From positions 434,001 to 498,000 of the forward strand of contig VZSR01001645.1 in the NCBI GenBank assembly GCA_013398615.1: a stretch of DNA of 64,000 bases, given 5' to 3'. The stretch is from Brachypodius melanocephalos (taxonomy: Eukaryota > Chordata > Aves > Passeriformes > Pycnonotidae). The position numbers and the translations under genes were made by a program. The notes under the pieces are model-generated. The model did no database searches, had not been told where the DNA came from, and worked only from the letters and a program-made list of their open reading frames with translations. This document shows positions 51,249-64,000 of this stretch, one piece after another. The stretch's first letter is position 1; each line of letters starts with the position of its first letter.

Positions 51249-54200
51249 GTAAGTAAAGCCAGAAACCTTTGGTCAGCATTCAGTGCCAAACCCTACAAAT
51301 CAGCATAAACAAGCTCAAGCCCTAAGTGTCCTTGTCACATGTCATTGCAGGGGGGGAAAGGGGTGCAAAACTGTAAAATCGGGGTTTTCAGATGCATCAC
51401 AGATTTTGAAGTTAAATTTGAAGGATTTTCCTAAGTGTGCTGCTCTAAAACTACTGCCTGGTTGTGCAGTGAAGATGATGAGTGCCGTCTTGCCCAGACG
51501 GCAAAACAGTCTTTCTTTGTTCTTACTTGGGTTGGTTTTGCTAGTTGGGCAGATTTAAGGACTGGAACAGCATATGCTGTTCAGAGGAAAATGTTCTTTT
51601 CTTCCCCACGTCCTGCAACACCCCTCTCCAGCCCTCAGGCTGTAACGATTTTACATACACGTGAGTTAACCCTCAGCCAAACAGAGCCTCTTACCCTTAG
51701 ACTCTGCTCTTAGAGGGCGTCTGAGGTTGTGTAAAAGACTCAAATATAACTTTTAGATCTTAAGCTTCTCAGAATATCTTTCAAAGATATGTATTATTTA
51801 CATGGCTGAGATTTTATAAATCAATTATTTTGGTAGATGTCTTCATAATAGCTCTGTTACTTTGTTACATACGTACTCAAGCTATTTTTATTCAGTCCAG
51901 GCTCATACTTTGAGTTCATCACTGTATTCTCATAAACCTAAAGGATGCCAGCATATTCATCTCTACTGTAAATAATTAATAACTTGTGTGAGCTATGGTA
52001 TTGCACCTGAACTGTAATTTTTATCCACACCAAAAATAAAGGAAGAAGAATATATTTCTTCTGGAAGAAAGGCAATTATTTCCAGACTCATGCATTAAGT
52101 AGTCATGAGATTTAAACAATAAATAACTCATTCTTTTATTTGTCCTCTGGTTTTAGAGCCTTTAATTCACTTTTTCTTGTTTTCTCAACAACCTGAGGGG
52201 CTGGAATGGTGGTTCTTTCTTTGAACTAAAGCCAAAATGTTTGTTTTCAGCTGTTGAAACATTCAGAAATGTAAATAACACAATCATTTTCATACAAGTG
52301 AGAAATTCTTCACTGGAAAAAGTAGCACTTTGCAGAAGCTGTATTTTAATTTAGTTCTGCAATTTAGCCTCTCTGAAGAGAAGATAACTTTACTGTATTT
52401 CATTACTGATTAAAAAAATCTGTCAGGTGCCTGGTCCTCACCTATTAAATTGCGTAAGTGGGTAGTTTTAAACGGTATTTATTTTTTTCTGCTGAATTAG
52501 TAAGATTATCTTGATTCAAAATTAAGTATATATTTCACTGTTTTCTGAGTTAAACTGAGTCAGAATCACTGTCAAACTTGAGGCAGTATAAATCCTGGAG
52601 AAATTTTGTGATTTTTTCTGAATTTGAATGATTAGACTTTGGATAGATTTCAGTTCTTTCTGCCAGCAGACGTGATAAATAATGTGAGTTTTAGTAATCA
52701 AGTTGTCGTTAGCATGATGGAAAGAGAAAGAATAAATGCATATAAAATTTGAAAAAATACTTAATCTACTGTGATACTCAGCTATAAAGGACAAAACTTT
52801 GAGATACATTGCTTTATATGCACAATGCTCTATTTTCCTTTGCTGTTGTGGGGCTTTTTCTCACTATTATCAATCACTAGTATTACATCTTGCAATTGGA
52901 ATTTTGGTTTTGCCTGAAATCTTAATCCTTAAACAACTCTTTAAGCTGATCCTGTTCCATCTACTTCACATGACTGTGTTACCCTATGCCTATCACAAAA
53001 GTGGGAAGACTCATCCCAGAGTCACTGGCAGCAGTATGGATTGAGTTGTTTATATTAGTGCACTGTGCACAAGCAGCAGAAAAACATCACTACCAAAGGA
53101 AAAATATTTGACTTGAGAGTTTTACATTGCCTCTGGGTGGATATTCTCTTCTCCTCTCGCCAGCTGCCTAGAACCTCCCTGCAGGAGTGCACAAAGCAAG
53201 TTTTCATGTATAATACAAGAAAAGATGGGCACACTGCCACTTGGAGCTAGCTCTGCTGTGCACTTCTGACTGGTTAATGGGGCTGGAGCTACAAAGAGCA
53301 GATAAAATGACATTTCCAATAAGCTCTACAAATGCTGATGTGGTGATCAGACATGGGGCTGAAAGACTGATGTGTGTGTGATCTATTCCATTCTATGTGC
53401 CACAGCACAAGGGGGAGGTTAATCATGCACATTATTTCCTTTATCTCTGAACAGAGATAGGACCTTAAGGAAATATCTGAATATCCACTCACATGAAGGA
53501 GACACAGCATCTTCAGACTGCTGGGAAGTGCAGATGCTATGTCATACCTGACACAAGTAAAGCTCACATCTGCAGTGGTGTACATGGAGGGACCAGAAAT
53601 TACTGAGGAGCTCTGTGGTGAATTGAGAAAGGCTGAAAATCCTTTAAAAACAAAGAGACAGTCTCTGGAACTCCACTGGCTGGCAGTGTTTAGAAGGAAG
53701 ACATCCAGTTAGGTGCAGTGACAGTAAGGAATATCCATTCCTGCTCTCTGAAATAAGGAAGCTGTCCTACTTTTTAATCATACTTCAGATCAGATGGAAA
53801 TGAATTACATTTTTTTCAGTTGGGTGAATGAAAGAGAATTATTTTACAGGTCCATTTTTAATTGTCTGAGAAGTGCCCAGCTTTCACTGATGCCAAGACC
53901 TAGCTTTCCGTGGAGATCTTTCAGTGTGCATGTCCGCTTGCCAGTGCCACAGCAGAGGTGACAGTAGAAGTGTGACTGTGGTCATTTCTAACTAGCAACA
54001 GCTAGCTACATGAGCCAGGACTCCAGAACATTCCAGATGGCTTCTGAAGTTTGGAAGAAGTAGAAGATGTAAATGTGGCAGTGCCTTGTCTTGGTGGGGT
54101 TAATCTCTGTTACGGATTTCCATCTCCCCTGTTGCTGCCTTGACTTTTGTACTTAAAGAAGCAGCACAGAGATCTTGTTTCTCTCATTCTTTCATACCAC

Positions 54201-57098
54201 AAACTTACCATCCACATTGCTCCAGCAACTAGTGGGAAACTTGTGATCAAGAGAAAAGTATTCTAGGATCTCGGTATTTGAGTGTATCAAGAAATATTTC
54301 TCCTGATCCTTCACTTGACACAGAGGGATTATAAGAATGCTTACTTAAGAGGCTGTATGGATTGTATTTTGTCCTTTAACCTGGCACATGCTGTAAAGTG
54401 ATCACTTGTAAGACTATTCTTGGGGAAATTAAAAATAGACTGTTTAAGGAGGTGAAAGGTCATTGGAAAGTGTGTTAGGCTACAGGAAAATATTCTGGAA
54501 ATAATAAAGGATGAAAAGAAAATATGAAATGGATTAATTTCTTCTCAGGGAGATTCACAGAAAGCTGCTTGATTTTCATTGATTGGAAATTGCATTTTTA
54601 TTTGAAAATTGTTCCTGCCAAACTGCAGAATTTCAACAGCCTTCTTAGAAAAAATGTGCCTGCCTTTGGTGCAGACAGAATAACATCTCAATGAATGATA
54701 GATACCTTTACTTTTTCTATCTGCCCACAATCCCAAGAACCTCCTGTGAGAAAAAGAAGCTGTGAGACAGGCCCTTGCTCCCTCTCACTTGCTTGTATGT
54801 AATAAAGCCAGATACCTGATAGTAAGAGTGAGATTTCTGTCAACAGATGTTTATGAATTTTGCTTCTAAATCCCCAGGGAATGTTTGTGTGACTATTGCA
54901 TAGACATCATCTCAATGCTGGGTTAATAGTTGGTTTGAAAAGAGAAAAGTGCTCTTTCCAAAGTGAAAGAAGGGCTCATATTTGTGTTGCTTGTGCAATA
55001 ACTCCAGATGCTCATTAAGAGCTTAATGCTTTTTGTGTGGGGATTAAACTCCTCCAGCAGACAGAGGAAAGGAAAATTGCATTTCTGCAGCCTGGCTGAG
55101 TAACTTGAGTTGCATATTCCTCAGCAACTTCAGTGACTGGAAGCTCTGCAGCTCCCTGATACACTCTGGTAAAACTTGCTGATACTTGGGGCTAGAATTT
55201 TAAATATTTGCAGTATTTCACTGCTCTTCATGGAATCCTTCTCCCCAAGATTGTACTTGTGGGTGGTAAAAATCAGTAGTTTCAGACATGTTCTAAATGT
55301 TTGTTCAGGATTGCTTGAGGTGCATATAGGAGGAAACTTTTAAAGTTTCCTCATATATATATATATATACACATATATACACAAACATATATATATACAC
55401 TTGCCCTCTGTCTTTTGACTTTTAATTGTATCTAAGCATGCGAATATCAAATACTCGGGTGTCAAATGGTTTGTTTCATGTACAGGTGCAGATATTTCCA
55501 CATGTTGCATTGCACATGCAGCACTTGAAATAGTTGGGGAATAAATGCAGTTCTGCTTGGGTGTGACCAACTTCTCGCTCCTTGTAAATCAACAGTATCA
55601 TTTTTTTTAATATGGTTAAAGCATGGATTTATCTATGGAGAAAATGAAACCATTGTTTCCATGTTCACCTGTAAACTGAATGCTCACTTGTCCTTAAGGC
55701 AGCCCACAAGAATGCTCCAGGAATCAGGTCTGGGAGCTGGAGGAGAGGAACTCTGTTGTACAGGTTTGGCACATCCGTGCTTCTATCTCCAGGCCCACAT
55801 GACGTCTCTGAGATCAGGATGTCACTTGTCACAAGTTGTGTCCTCAGGAGGAGGGAGCAGGGAAAGATCAGATCCCTCTGATTAGGATAAGGGCTTAAAT
55901 GTGGCATATAGTTGAAAAGTAATATTAGATTTAAATGTTTGCCTTAATAGTAGTTTTAGATTTGCCTTCTCTCGAAATCCAAGTGTTGCCATTTATATGG
56001 AACTATGATATTTCTCTGAGTTTTTCAGTTTTCTTTAACCTTTTCTCTTGTTACTTTTGCAACTTCATTTTTGTGCCTGAAGACCTGACATATACATAAT
56101 GCTTCTGGCACTGTAAAGTACAAAACAAAGTAGTGATATTGTCTTCCCAGTTTTAACCCTCAAGCAAACTCTGGTTGCTCTGTGTTATTTTCAGAATGAC
56201 TCAGCACTGAAAAATATACATTCAGGAGAAAGGGGGTGATTTCTGTGGATTTGTTGTTGTTTGGTTTTAGTCTGATTGTGTGTCTTGTGTACAGCCTCAT
56301 TTCTTGTATGGCTTGGTTTTTTCCTTCTTATTCAGGGCTGCAAAAGTAAATGAAGGAGCTTTGATTTCTGCAGCATCCAGTACCTGAAGGATCCTCCCTA
56401 TATCTCTGTTCCATAACAGCTCTTTCTTATGCTCCACATTATTTCTTTTGTTCTCTGCTCATACAGAATTTCTTCTACCACTCTATTACTTCTATAATTC
56501 TCTTATTTATTATAAACTCACTTAAGTGTGATGGTTGCAGTCTATGTGAGAGGTGAAGAACTAAACTGAAATTGTGTTACCTGATAAACATACCATGACA
56601 GCATGTTTCTCATTCTAGTCCTTGAATTTAACATTTGCTCCAGCAGAGTAACTGATGTGATAAAATACAGGATGTGTTAAATTGTCAAAAAGAGGTCATT
56701 AAGTACTATGACAAAACTGGCAGTCCCACACAAGGTTTGCTTTGGCAAGGCTTTGGGTGTGTCTACACTCTTAAGGTATCATTTAAATAGATAAACTGCT
56801 CAGTTCCTTGCTGTTAGACCTGAAACTCTGCATTTTCATGTTGAGTTTGAAGCACGTGTTCTCCAGTGTCTAAAACCGTAAGAGTTTGGGTTCATTTACA
56901 GTGCAAGAAAAAGCTCCATGAAAAAGGCTCAGGTTGGTAATAGGCTGAAGGATGAGAGAAACGAACACATGCTGACATCTAATATTTCTAGTAATTTGCA
57001 TCTCTGTCTCAACTTTAAGGGGTTAATAAGTTACTATTGTCTCCTTTTTTTAATGTATCTTCTTCAGTAACACACAGTGATAATTCTGCTCTTTCCAG
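51249..57098 (+). other. INPP4B: INPP4B intron (5,850 bp)
   Basis: GTAAGT...CTCTTTCCAG intron. It contains a (TA)n microsatellite at 55350-55400. Nothing else recognisable was found. Open frames on both strands around 53055-53585 and 55661-55907 have no family resemblance. Confidence 0.9.
55350..55400. repeat. (TA)n/(CATA)n microsatellite
   Basis: Alternating TA runs are interrupted by ACACA units. This is a polymorphism-prone dinucleotide repeat. Confidence 0.92.
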
Positions 57099-57243
57099 GA
57101 CAGGGTGTGGGCCAATGTGGCAAAGAGTTTGAACTGCCTTATTGCCATGGTGGACAGACTGCTTGAAAAAGACAACATCAGCAACATTAAAGAGGGTGAA
57201 GATGAGCCTTCATCAGCAGACTGCAAGGTGTTGCATACAGGTG
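57099..57243 (+). CDS. INPP4B: INPP4B coding exon 10 of this window (linker before phosphatase region)
   Basis: The exon is 145 nt using the donor GTAAGC at 57244, or 142 nt using GTGGTA at 57241; both leave phase 1. The acceptor is GCTCTTTCCAG. It encodes DRVWANVAKSLNCLIAMV, DRLLEKDNISNIKEGEDE and PSSADCKVLHTG. The DRVWANV-KSLNC-IAMVD block is conserved in INPP4B. The rest is an acidic, variable linker. The phosphatase-domain exons, including the catalytic CX5R loop, must lie beyond 64000. The downstream donor is the better consensus, so I chose it; the alternative differs by one codon. Confidence 0.93.
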
Positions 57244-60200
57244 GTAAGCAATGTCCCCCTAATATCCTTTTCTGAATCATTGACAAGAGTAAATAAAAAT
57301 TTAAACAGCGACAGAAAAGTCATCTAGAGAAGACTCCATAATATCTTTGAGGAGAGGGCTAAGAGCAAGATTTGCATGCTTGTAGGGAAGTTACTTATCA
57401 AAGTACAGCTTTATTGTGTGCTCAGACTGCTTGCCATGCTTAATTGTTTGTGCTAGAGTGTAAACCTTTTGAAACCAAAATGTTTTCTTTTTGAAGGGTG
57501 ATGTAATTTAGTTTACTTTAGTTTTTACTTGCATGTAGTATTTTGAGGAAAAAAAAATGGACTGTGTCTTACCCCATAGAAAACTAGTATGAAAAGGTGA
57601 ATATTCTGTATCAGTGTCATTCTCCTGCAAACCCTTCCTCTTTTCTGAGGGGGTATACAGATTTTTATTTTCTGATTTGATAAAATTCATGTTTGCCTGG
57701 ATACACCTGTCAGCCTGTGTCAAAAGGCCAAGTGGATTAATTCCATGGGATGATGTAAAGAAAATTTTGTCCACAATGGGTCCTTGTCATGAAATCTTCT
57801 GCTCTTCTCCTATGGCTTATTCATGTCTGCATTATTGATACATCGATTAAATCTGCTTATTAAGTCTGATGAGACTTTCTGGTCTGAAAGTGCGTTGCAA
57901 CAAATAAAACAGATCCTTAGTGATAGTGGTGGTAGTCCTAATGCAAGGAAGTCAGAGCCAATCTTTGTGCCACTCTTCAGCTAAATAACTCCCTGTACAA
58001 AACAACAAACCAACACAACTACCTTATTTTTTGGAGCTTTGTATAGTTTTTTCTTTTTTTTTTCACTGTGCATTTTATCCTGTTTCTTCCCTTAAATGTT
58101 CTCCACAGAATTTAATGACATCATTTTATATCAAGAGTTTTAAAGTTATTAGTACTTACTTGTAATTTCTTTCTTACATAGCAAGAATTAAAATTACTTT
58201 TTTAGCTGTATGTCATTTGTGTAGTACTGATGAGTTCTGTGAGATTCTGCTTGTAGTATAGATTTTTAATGCAGCTGTAACATCTGCATTTTTACCAGTA
58301 TGAGAGGTTTGTGCTGGAGTGTTGGAACCCTTGTTTTTGGTGCCAGATGTGTGGGGCTTGATTTTGTATGAATAGTCCAGAGAGCAGCTTATTCCTTATC
58401 TGTTTGGTTCTCTAAGTTTCTACCAGGCATGTAATGTTAGAGAGGTAAATGATATCATCTCTGTTCTCTAGTGAAGGCTTGCAGGTGAAAAATATCAACA
58501 CAGCTTTCTACACCTTTCCTGCCTTCCTCAGAGAAGGTACAAATATTGAACAGCCAAGTAGGTGTACTTTTGAAATTGGGAGAATCCTTAGATGGTGAAC
58601 TCAAGCATATTCATTGTGATTAAAAGAGAAAAATTGAATATTGTTTTTGTTCCTAACTCCCTTCTCTCCCCTGTGGTGCTAACAAGCTGCTATTGTTAGA
58701 AGTGCAGTATGTCTTGTAGAAATGTTTTGCAGGTAAAGTGGTAGTAGTACACTTTCACCCACCCAAGTGGCTGCAGTGCATTTGTGTGTGTATGCATAGA
58801 TGTACACGTCGTGGGTTTTGTCTGTATTTCATAGTTATGGAACAAAAGTTCAGATGTCCAGGCCTCCTTCCTCTATCTGAAAGAAAAGGTATGATTTAGA
58901 GCAATTATTTTGGAATGCTTTCTGACATGCCTAGTTCATGCAAACATGAACTTTTATCTCATTTCCTTCACTCTCTTCAACCCCCTGAACATGTCCTCTG
59001 CTATATGCCATGTTCTCATAGCTTTGATTCAGGCTCACACCCTACACAGGCATATAGAATATCTTTTAGGTCACAAGCCAGAAAAGAAAAAAAAAAAGAA
59101 AAGAAAGTTACATCATTTTAAGTACTATAATAAACAGCTGTCAAGTAGAATGAAAGGTAGCTCTTGCTAAGCAATAATGATAACTGTCACGGTTAGAAAA
59201 TCATAGATGAGTTTCATCCAGCTGAGAAGTTGTCTTCTGGAGCTGGTGGGCCAAGGACACAAAAAATATCCAACTGCTATGGTGCTGGAATAAATTCTTC
59301 CTTTTTCCTTCATTTCAGAGCCATCCCTATTTCTCTTGAATCAGTACAGGTGTCCTTCAGAGAGAGCAGGCACTGCTTTTGTTGAGCTGTGCTGAAAGTT
59401 CCCTCACATGAGAACTACAGAGATTTGTGGAGCATAATGCTGTATTTTCATTTCTTTTTGAGTGAGGCATTGTTTTTGGGAATGCCTTGGACAGTTTATA
59501 GGACTTTGAAGGTCATATAGAAATGGAGATGTTTTAAAATTGCTTTCTTTTATAGGACTAACTTTAAAGATGGGGCTTTCTGAAGAGCTATCCAAATGTG
59601 TGCCAAAGTTGATTCCCTAATGATTTTCAAATGTTGGGCCGAGAATTTTTCATGCCTGACTTTTCTCTGTGGAAGTGTAAGTTTAGATGTTTGTTTTTCT
59701 CTGCATCTCCCTCTGAAATTTAACATGAAACCCTAAGGGTGCACTGTGAAGCACCTACACAGAGGTTGAGATTCCAAGTTTAGAGTTATAAATTTGGCCT
59801 TCATTCTGCTTCATTTTACACTTGAATCCTGCTTGTGAGTTCAGAGCATTTTCCAAGATACAAAAATCACACTGTGTGTACACCCATAGAAACATTTCAA
59901 AAATTACAGACTTTTGTGCTACTTACAATTCCCAAACATGACAGAAAGGAAAAGCTTGCCACATCTTGCTATTATATATTATATATAATTTGAGCATATT
60001 TGAGCATAATTTATTTTATTAGTGCTGCAAATATATGGGCACAGATTGATCTTTGAGTCTGAAACCGCTTTAGTGCTGCAGTTAATCCTCAGAGAGATTG
60101 GGCTGCTTTTGTGACAAAAAAGAATACAGAGTTTTGAACAAAATATTGACAAATATGCCTTAAAGTATGGGAAGAAATTTTTGCTTATTTAGTGAACCTG

Positions 60201-61606
60201 ACTTTTTTTTGGTAGCATATAGCAATGAAAAACCTTTCAAAGAATGCACACATGTTCACTTTAGATGATAGAAAATGTTATGACAATAATTTGATGCAAT
60301 AGCATCTTCATATAAATATAGATGTTGTTGTAAGACATATTAAGAGTTTCCTAAAGTAGGTTTATATTTGCAGTCTCAATGGTGACATTGTGTGACATTA
60401 TTCTTTTTTTTCCAAGCATGTTTATATTTATTGTTTGGAATCTTTGTAATTGAAAATATTGGAGCACTTTTTTTCTGTACTCTGCCTTTCAATGTGAATT
60501 ATACCTTCCTTAGCCTTAACTTTTCATGCAGCCTGACCTTTGAGTGTATTCTAAAGACTGAATTTGAGTTACAGTTACCAAGGTAACATGCTATGGTTTC
60601 ATCAGTTGCAGGATTATGAATCCTCTACAGGGTAAATCAGGAAGAGTAGAAGGATTTTTAAGCAGAGGAGGTTTTTTTGTTGTTCTTTTAACTCTAGTCT
60701 AGTTTGCCTCGGAGAAATATCTGACAACATTAAGTTCTTTTTATTTTTGCCTTTTCATTTTCCCTGAGAGCTGGAATGTGAAAGGCTGTCCTGCAACATT
60801 AGAGGTGTCAGTGAAACACAGCAGTTTGCTCCTGTGCTTACACAGCCCCTGACAGATCTCCGTGTTTGGCTGCTGAAAGCGGCTGTTGTTTCCATCTGCT
60901 CCTTGTACCATCCCATCAGAGCTCCCACCCAGTTATTCCTCTGCTGGCTCTGAGTGACATCTCCCTCATTTGATACATACAGGATCCACTACATTATCAG
61001 AAACAATTTGAGTTTCCACTGTGATTACACCTGGATTTTGCCTTTAAGTGAATTATGGAAAGTAAGCTCTGTGAATTGGCTGCTGATAACCTTCAGCATA
61101 GGTAGCAAAGAGCACCTGGGCAACATTGCCACATTTCCTAGCTGGAATTAGAGGAAGCCTCTGTTCATACCCACATTGCTACAGACATATGTGGGTTAAT
61201 TTTTCTTGTATTATCTGATACCTATTGGGGACTATATAAGCGTAGATTCAAAATTTCTGACTTTCAGTGCCCTGGCGATGGGCACTGCATCCTTTCAATG
61301 CATCCCTTCCAATGCAATGCTGGTGGCAGTGGGAAATAAAGCCAGTTTTATTTGCATCTTCCGGAAAGCTTTTATTATAAAAAATTGTTTAGTCAGGAAG
61401 ATGAAAAATTTTCCTGTGGTCTGTGTCTCCTTGAGTAAAAGACATAATTTATTTAGAGCAATCACGTGTGAAAACCTCTCTTCCCTTCCTCTTCCTCACA
61501 TTTTTCTTTCCTTTTCTCTTAAGCTTGTCTTTGCATCAATTTTAGTTATGCCTTTTTTCTTTCCTTTTTTCCTCTCACTTCTGCGTCATCCTTTTCTATT
61601 TGATAG

Positions 61607-61705
61607 GATCCTTACCTGGGCTGAATGTAGCCCAGCAATACGAGACAACCCCTTCAGCAGTACTTTCTCTAAGTACTTTGGCTATAAACAGGAGCTGAAA
61701 AATGT
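61607..61705 (+). other. Candidate cryptic exon (99 nt)
   Basis: A long pyrimidine tract with TTTGATAG (ending 61606) and a donor-like GTAAGG (61706) bound exactly 99 nt. Joined to the preceding exon's phase 1 it reads 30 codons and meets TGA at 61696-61698. In a different frame it is open throughout and overlaps the end of a 167-codon open frame (61206-61709). I do not recognise either product. It could be a rarely used truncating exon or chance. Confidence 0.2.
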
Positions 61706-62559
61706 GTAAGGGACAGAAAGACTATTTAACTGAATCAACAAACTAAAACAAGGTATCAGAATATTTAATTGCACAGCATTCACAGAGCAAGGTTCATCCA
61801 TTACTCCTATGTTTAAAGTGTATTAGATTTCCTTAGCTTAGTCTTTTATTACCTTTGTCTTCTCTTTCTGTTTTCACTGTGACTAAACATGCTGAGATAC
61901 TTGTGTTTGTATGATTAGATGGTTTCAGGTTTAACTATTAGTCCATGTGACAGTGTAGAAAATCTTGGATGATTGCAATGAAATAATAAATCCCAAGAAT
62001 TCAAAAACACTTTTCAGGACACCCAGACTGTGCAAAGTAAACCGCTACTTTAAAATGCAGGAATACCAGGAAAACTTATTCAGGTTTTTGTTGTTCCTCT
62101 GAGAACTGCTGCAGCATTATCAGTACAAAGCCTTTTCCTTTGTCAAAGAGCTTAGCCCTCAGCTGGAGTTAAACTGAGCTCCAAGAGCTGAGCAGCAAAA
62201 TAAAGAAATGAGGTGCTGACCTTTTTGTGGTGCAAAGTTGAACTCTTCTAAGTCAGTCTTTTTAAACTTCCCTTAAAAAAAAATAAATTCAAAGACTGTT
62301 CCTGTCCTAGGTGAGTAAGATCAAATTCTGGGTTAATTATTTCACGCTGTTTTTAGGGATTTACTGCTGCTCTGTGGTTGGTTGGTTTGATTTGCCTGCC
62401 TTTTTCCTTAAAACAGAGTTCGTCTAATGTTCAGTTTGTGATATCAAGACAACTCATTTATGTTGTTTTGCTGCTATTATTTCGATTCCGTCATGGATTA
62501 TTTTTATGATCAGGTAGTAAGTGATAAACTCAAGTGAAAGGTTACCTCATGGGTATCTG

Positions 62560-62615
62560 CTGTTACATTTATATGTTGCATTTATATTTATATATGTTAC
62601 ATTTATATTTTTATG
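62560..62615. repeat. AT-rich TTACATTTATAT repeat
   Basis: GTTACATTTATAT occurs at the start and end of the stretch, with GTTGCATTTATAT between. It is a degenerate short tandem array. Confidence 0.7.
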
Positions 62616-63600
62616 TCTATAGTGCCCTCCTTTGCTTTAAGAGTTCAACATTACACATTCTGATTTTTATTTAAGGTTTAGTTTTTAACTTCACACCATT
62701 TAAGTTTTGAAGTGACTTAAAGCCATTCATGGGTTCTAGGTGTCACAAACAGCAGTGACAAAATTGGCTTTTTTATCTGTTGCTAGGGCAAAAGGGGATA
62801 GGAGTGCTATGCTGAAGCATCAGTGCTTTTCCTTTTTGGTTACCAGCATACTTTAATAAGCATCTCAGTGGGCCTGACTTTGAAAAGAGCAGGAGCTTGC
62901 TTTTCTGCCAAACTTCATCAAATTTAACATGTGGTTTGACATATTGCAACTTGGATATGAGCATGCAGAACTGACTAGCTGGGTGCTAAGCAGGTCATTC
63001 GCCTGTGCAGGCCTGTTGATTATGGGAACATGGGACTGAAGGGCATTTTCCAGTCACCAAAGGGCAAATCCTGTCACAGATTGAACTGCCACCTCTCTCT
63101 TGGCAATGGACATGGAATATTTACTCAGTGCTTTGCCAAACATGCATTTTTGTTTTAGTCTCATTCTTACTGCGTAGCTGTGGAACTATCTTTTTAATTT
63201 CATCCTTCCATTCTTTATTTTAATATGTTTAAGGTTTATGTCTTGTATTAGTTTCCAGTGGCTGACTAGCACAATTTTTCTACCGAGTTTCTTTGCTTCA
63301 TCAGGAGGCTCTGACAGCTCTTCTGGCTGCTAAGTGTTCCAAACTGACAGGCTGCCCATGTCATTTTAGCGACCTGACAGTCATCCTGGACTCTCCTTGT
63401 TGCTTCTGCTCTTGCTCCAAATACCTTTTTTCAGATTTTTACTCACTCAGTTAATTCTTCAGCCTTTTTCAAAGGATTTTCTACTGTGTTGTGGATACAA
63501 TCTTGCAATTTTAATTTAAAAGAAAGTTGAGATCTGAAGAGTCAATGTGTGTGAGTCCATGAACCCGTTAAAAGCAATAATTTGTATTATTCCTTTCCTG

Positions 63601-63682
63601 AAGTGATTCTACAAAGGTATTCTGAAAGATATTACATTCTAAAACATATACAAAGTGATTCTACAGAGTCATTCTAAGAGAA
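63601..63682. repeat. Imperfect direct repeat (52-bp spacing)
   Basis: AAGTGATTCTACA starts both copies (63601 and 63653). The bases that follow are similar (AAGGTATTCTGAAAGA against GAGTCATTCTAAGAGA). It is probably an old local duplication. Confidence 0.7.
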
Positions 63683-64000
63683 CTTCTTTAGACATGTCAG
63701 CTCCCTTTAAAATAATAGCTATTTATGAATTGCATTAATATTATATATTTATGCCTTGCATACAAAACAATCCTTTTTTCCAAAATCTACTGAATTTACT
63801 TGCGAGCTTCGAAATACATTTTTTATTTGTTTGTTTGTTTCACAAATTTCAGTTTCACTGTGCTTCTCAGTTTCAAGGAACAACTTACAAGCTGCAGTAC
63901 TTACATATAAATAGGTGTTACTCCTGGAGTTTTGGACCATTGTGCATTTTTAATGAATGATCCTCATTCATATTCCTGCTGGAGTATTTGCAGCAGGACA

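Larger units (their letters stand above)
57244..64000 (+). other. INPP4B: INPP4B intron, 5' part (runs off the window)
   Basis: I searched for the next expected exon (in human the segment around REDWYEQLYPL) and did not find it. The stretch is AT-rich, with short AT repeats near 59970-60010 and 62560-62615 and a spaced direct repeat at 63601-63682. A possible cryptic exon lies at 61607-61705. No CR1 copy was recognised. Confidence 0.8.

Noticed and set aside
2444..57243. Alternative identification as the paralogue INPP4A
   Set aside because: The paralogues share blocks such as DVITVGAPAAH, but the segments TSDGGK-VGTIEV, YYSPENTAKAKEVLSNIN and QDSIPHHS-YDEEEW match INPP4B as I remember it. 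An alignment to both proteins would settle it.
59195..59260. AAAATCATAGATGAG, a weak resemblance to a CR1 terminus
   Set aside because: Only a few bases match and the expected GGTTGGAAGGGACC block is missing.
61206..61709. 167-codon open frame, longest in the window
   Set aside because: Most of it is a translated pyrimidine tract (Phe/Leu/Ser-rich) with no known domain. Only its last 99 nt are kept, as a weak cryptic-exon candidate.

Overview
This window is vertebrate nuclear DNA, almost certainly avian. It is AT-rich and CpG-poor. It carries CR1 LINE 3' ends, which dominate bird genomes, and no Alu, B1 or L1-like sequence that I can see. A run of exactly 100 Ns at 43709-43808 marks a draft-assembly gap. 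CR1 also occurs in crocodilians and turtles, so 'bird' is strong but not certain.

The whole window lies inside one protein-coding gene on the + strand. I recognise it as INPP4B, type II inositol polyphosphate 4-phosphatase, which converts PI(3,4)P2 to PI(3)P. Ten internal coding exons can be placed to the base at 2444-2523, 10488-10599, 12641-12713, 18376-18523, 28337-28467, 34212-34316, 38516-38624, 46960-47137, 51036-51248 and 57099-57243. Every intron has GT...AG ends and every junction keeps the reading frame. Together the exons encode 431 consecutive residues plus one base. By my memory of the human protein (about 924 residues) this is roughly residues 142-572: the end of the N-terminal C2 domain, the central region and an acidic linker. 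The promoter, first exons, catalytic CX5R exons and 3' end are outside the window.

The remaining 98% is intron (2-10 kb each), plus flanking intron at both ends. It contains four clear CR1 copies (2583-3036 +, 9388-9464 +, 28583-29235 -, 38846-39092 +) and one probable remnant (45657-45710 -). It also contains T/G-rich and (TA)n simple repeats, small inverted and tandem repeats, and a GC-rich patch near 36390-36840. I found no second gene, RNA gene, CRISPR array or bacterial-type feature. Most intronic open frames are short and lack coding character.

The observations most worth a second look are: a tandem splice donor 3 bp apart at the end of the tenth exon; three CR1 copies sitting within about 60-220 bp downstream of coding-exon donors; a compact pair of overlapping perfect inverted repeats at 8430-8474; three copies of one hairpin core near 36.4-36.6 kb; and a possible unannotated 99-nt exon at 61607-61705. 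I saw no evidence of a new biological system; the window is best read as an ordinary vertebrate gene interior.
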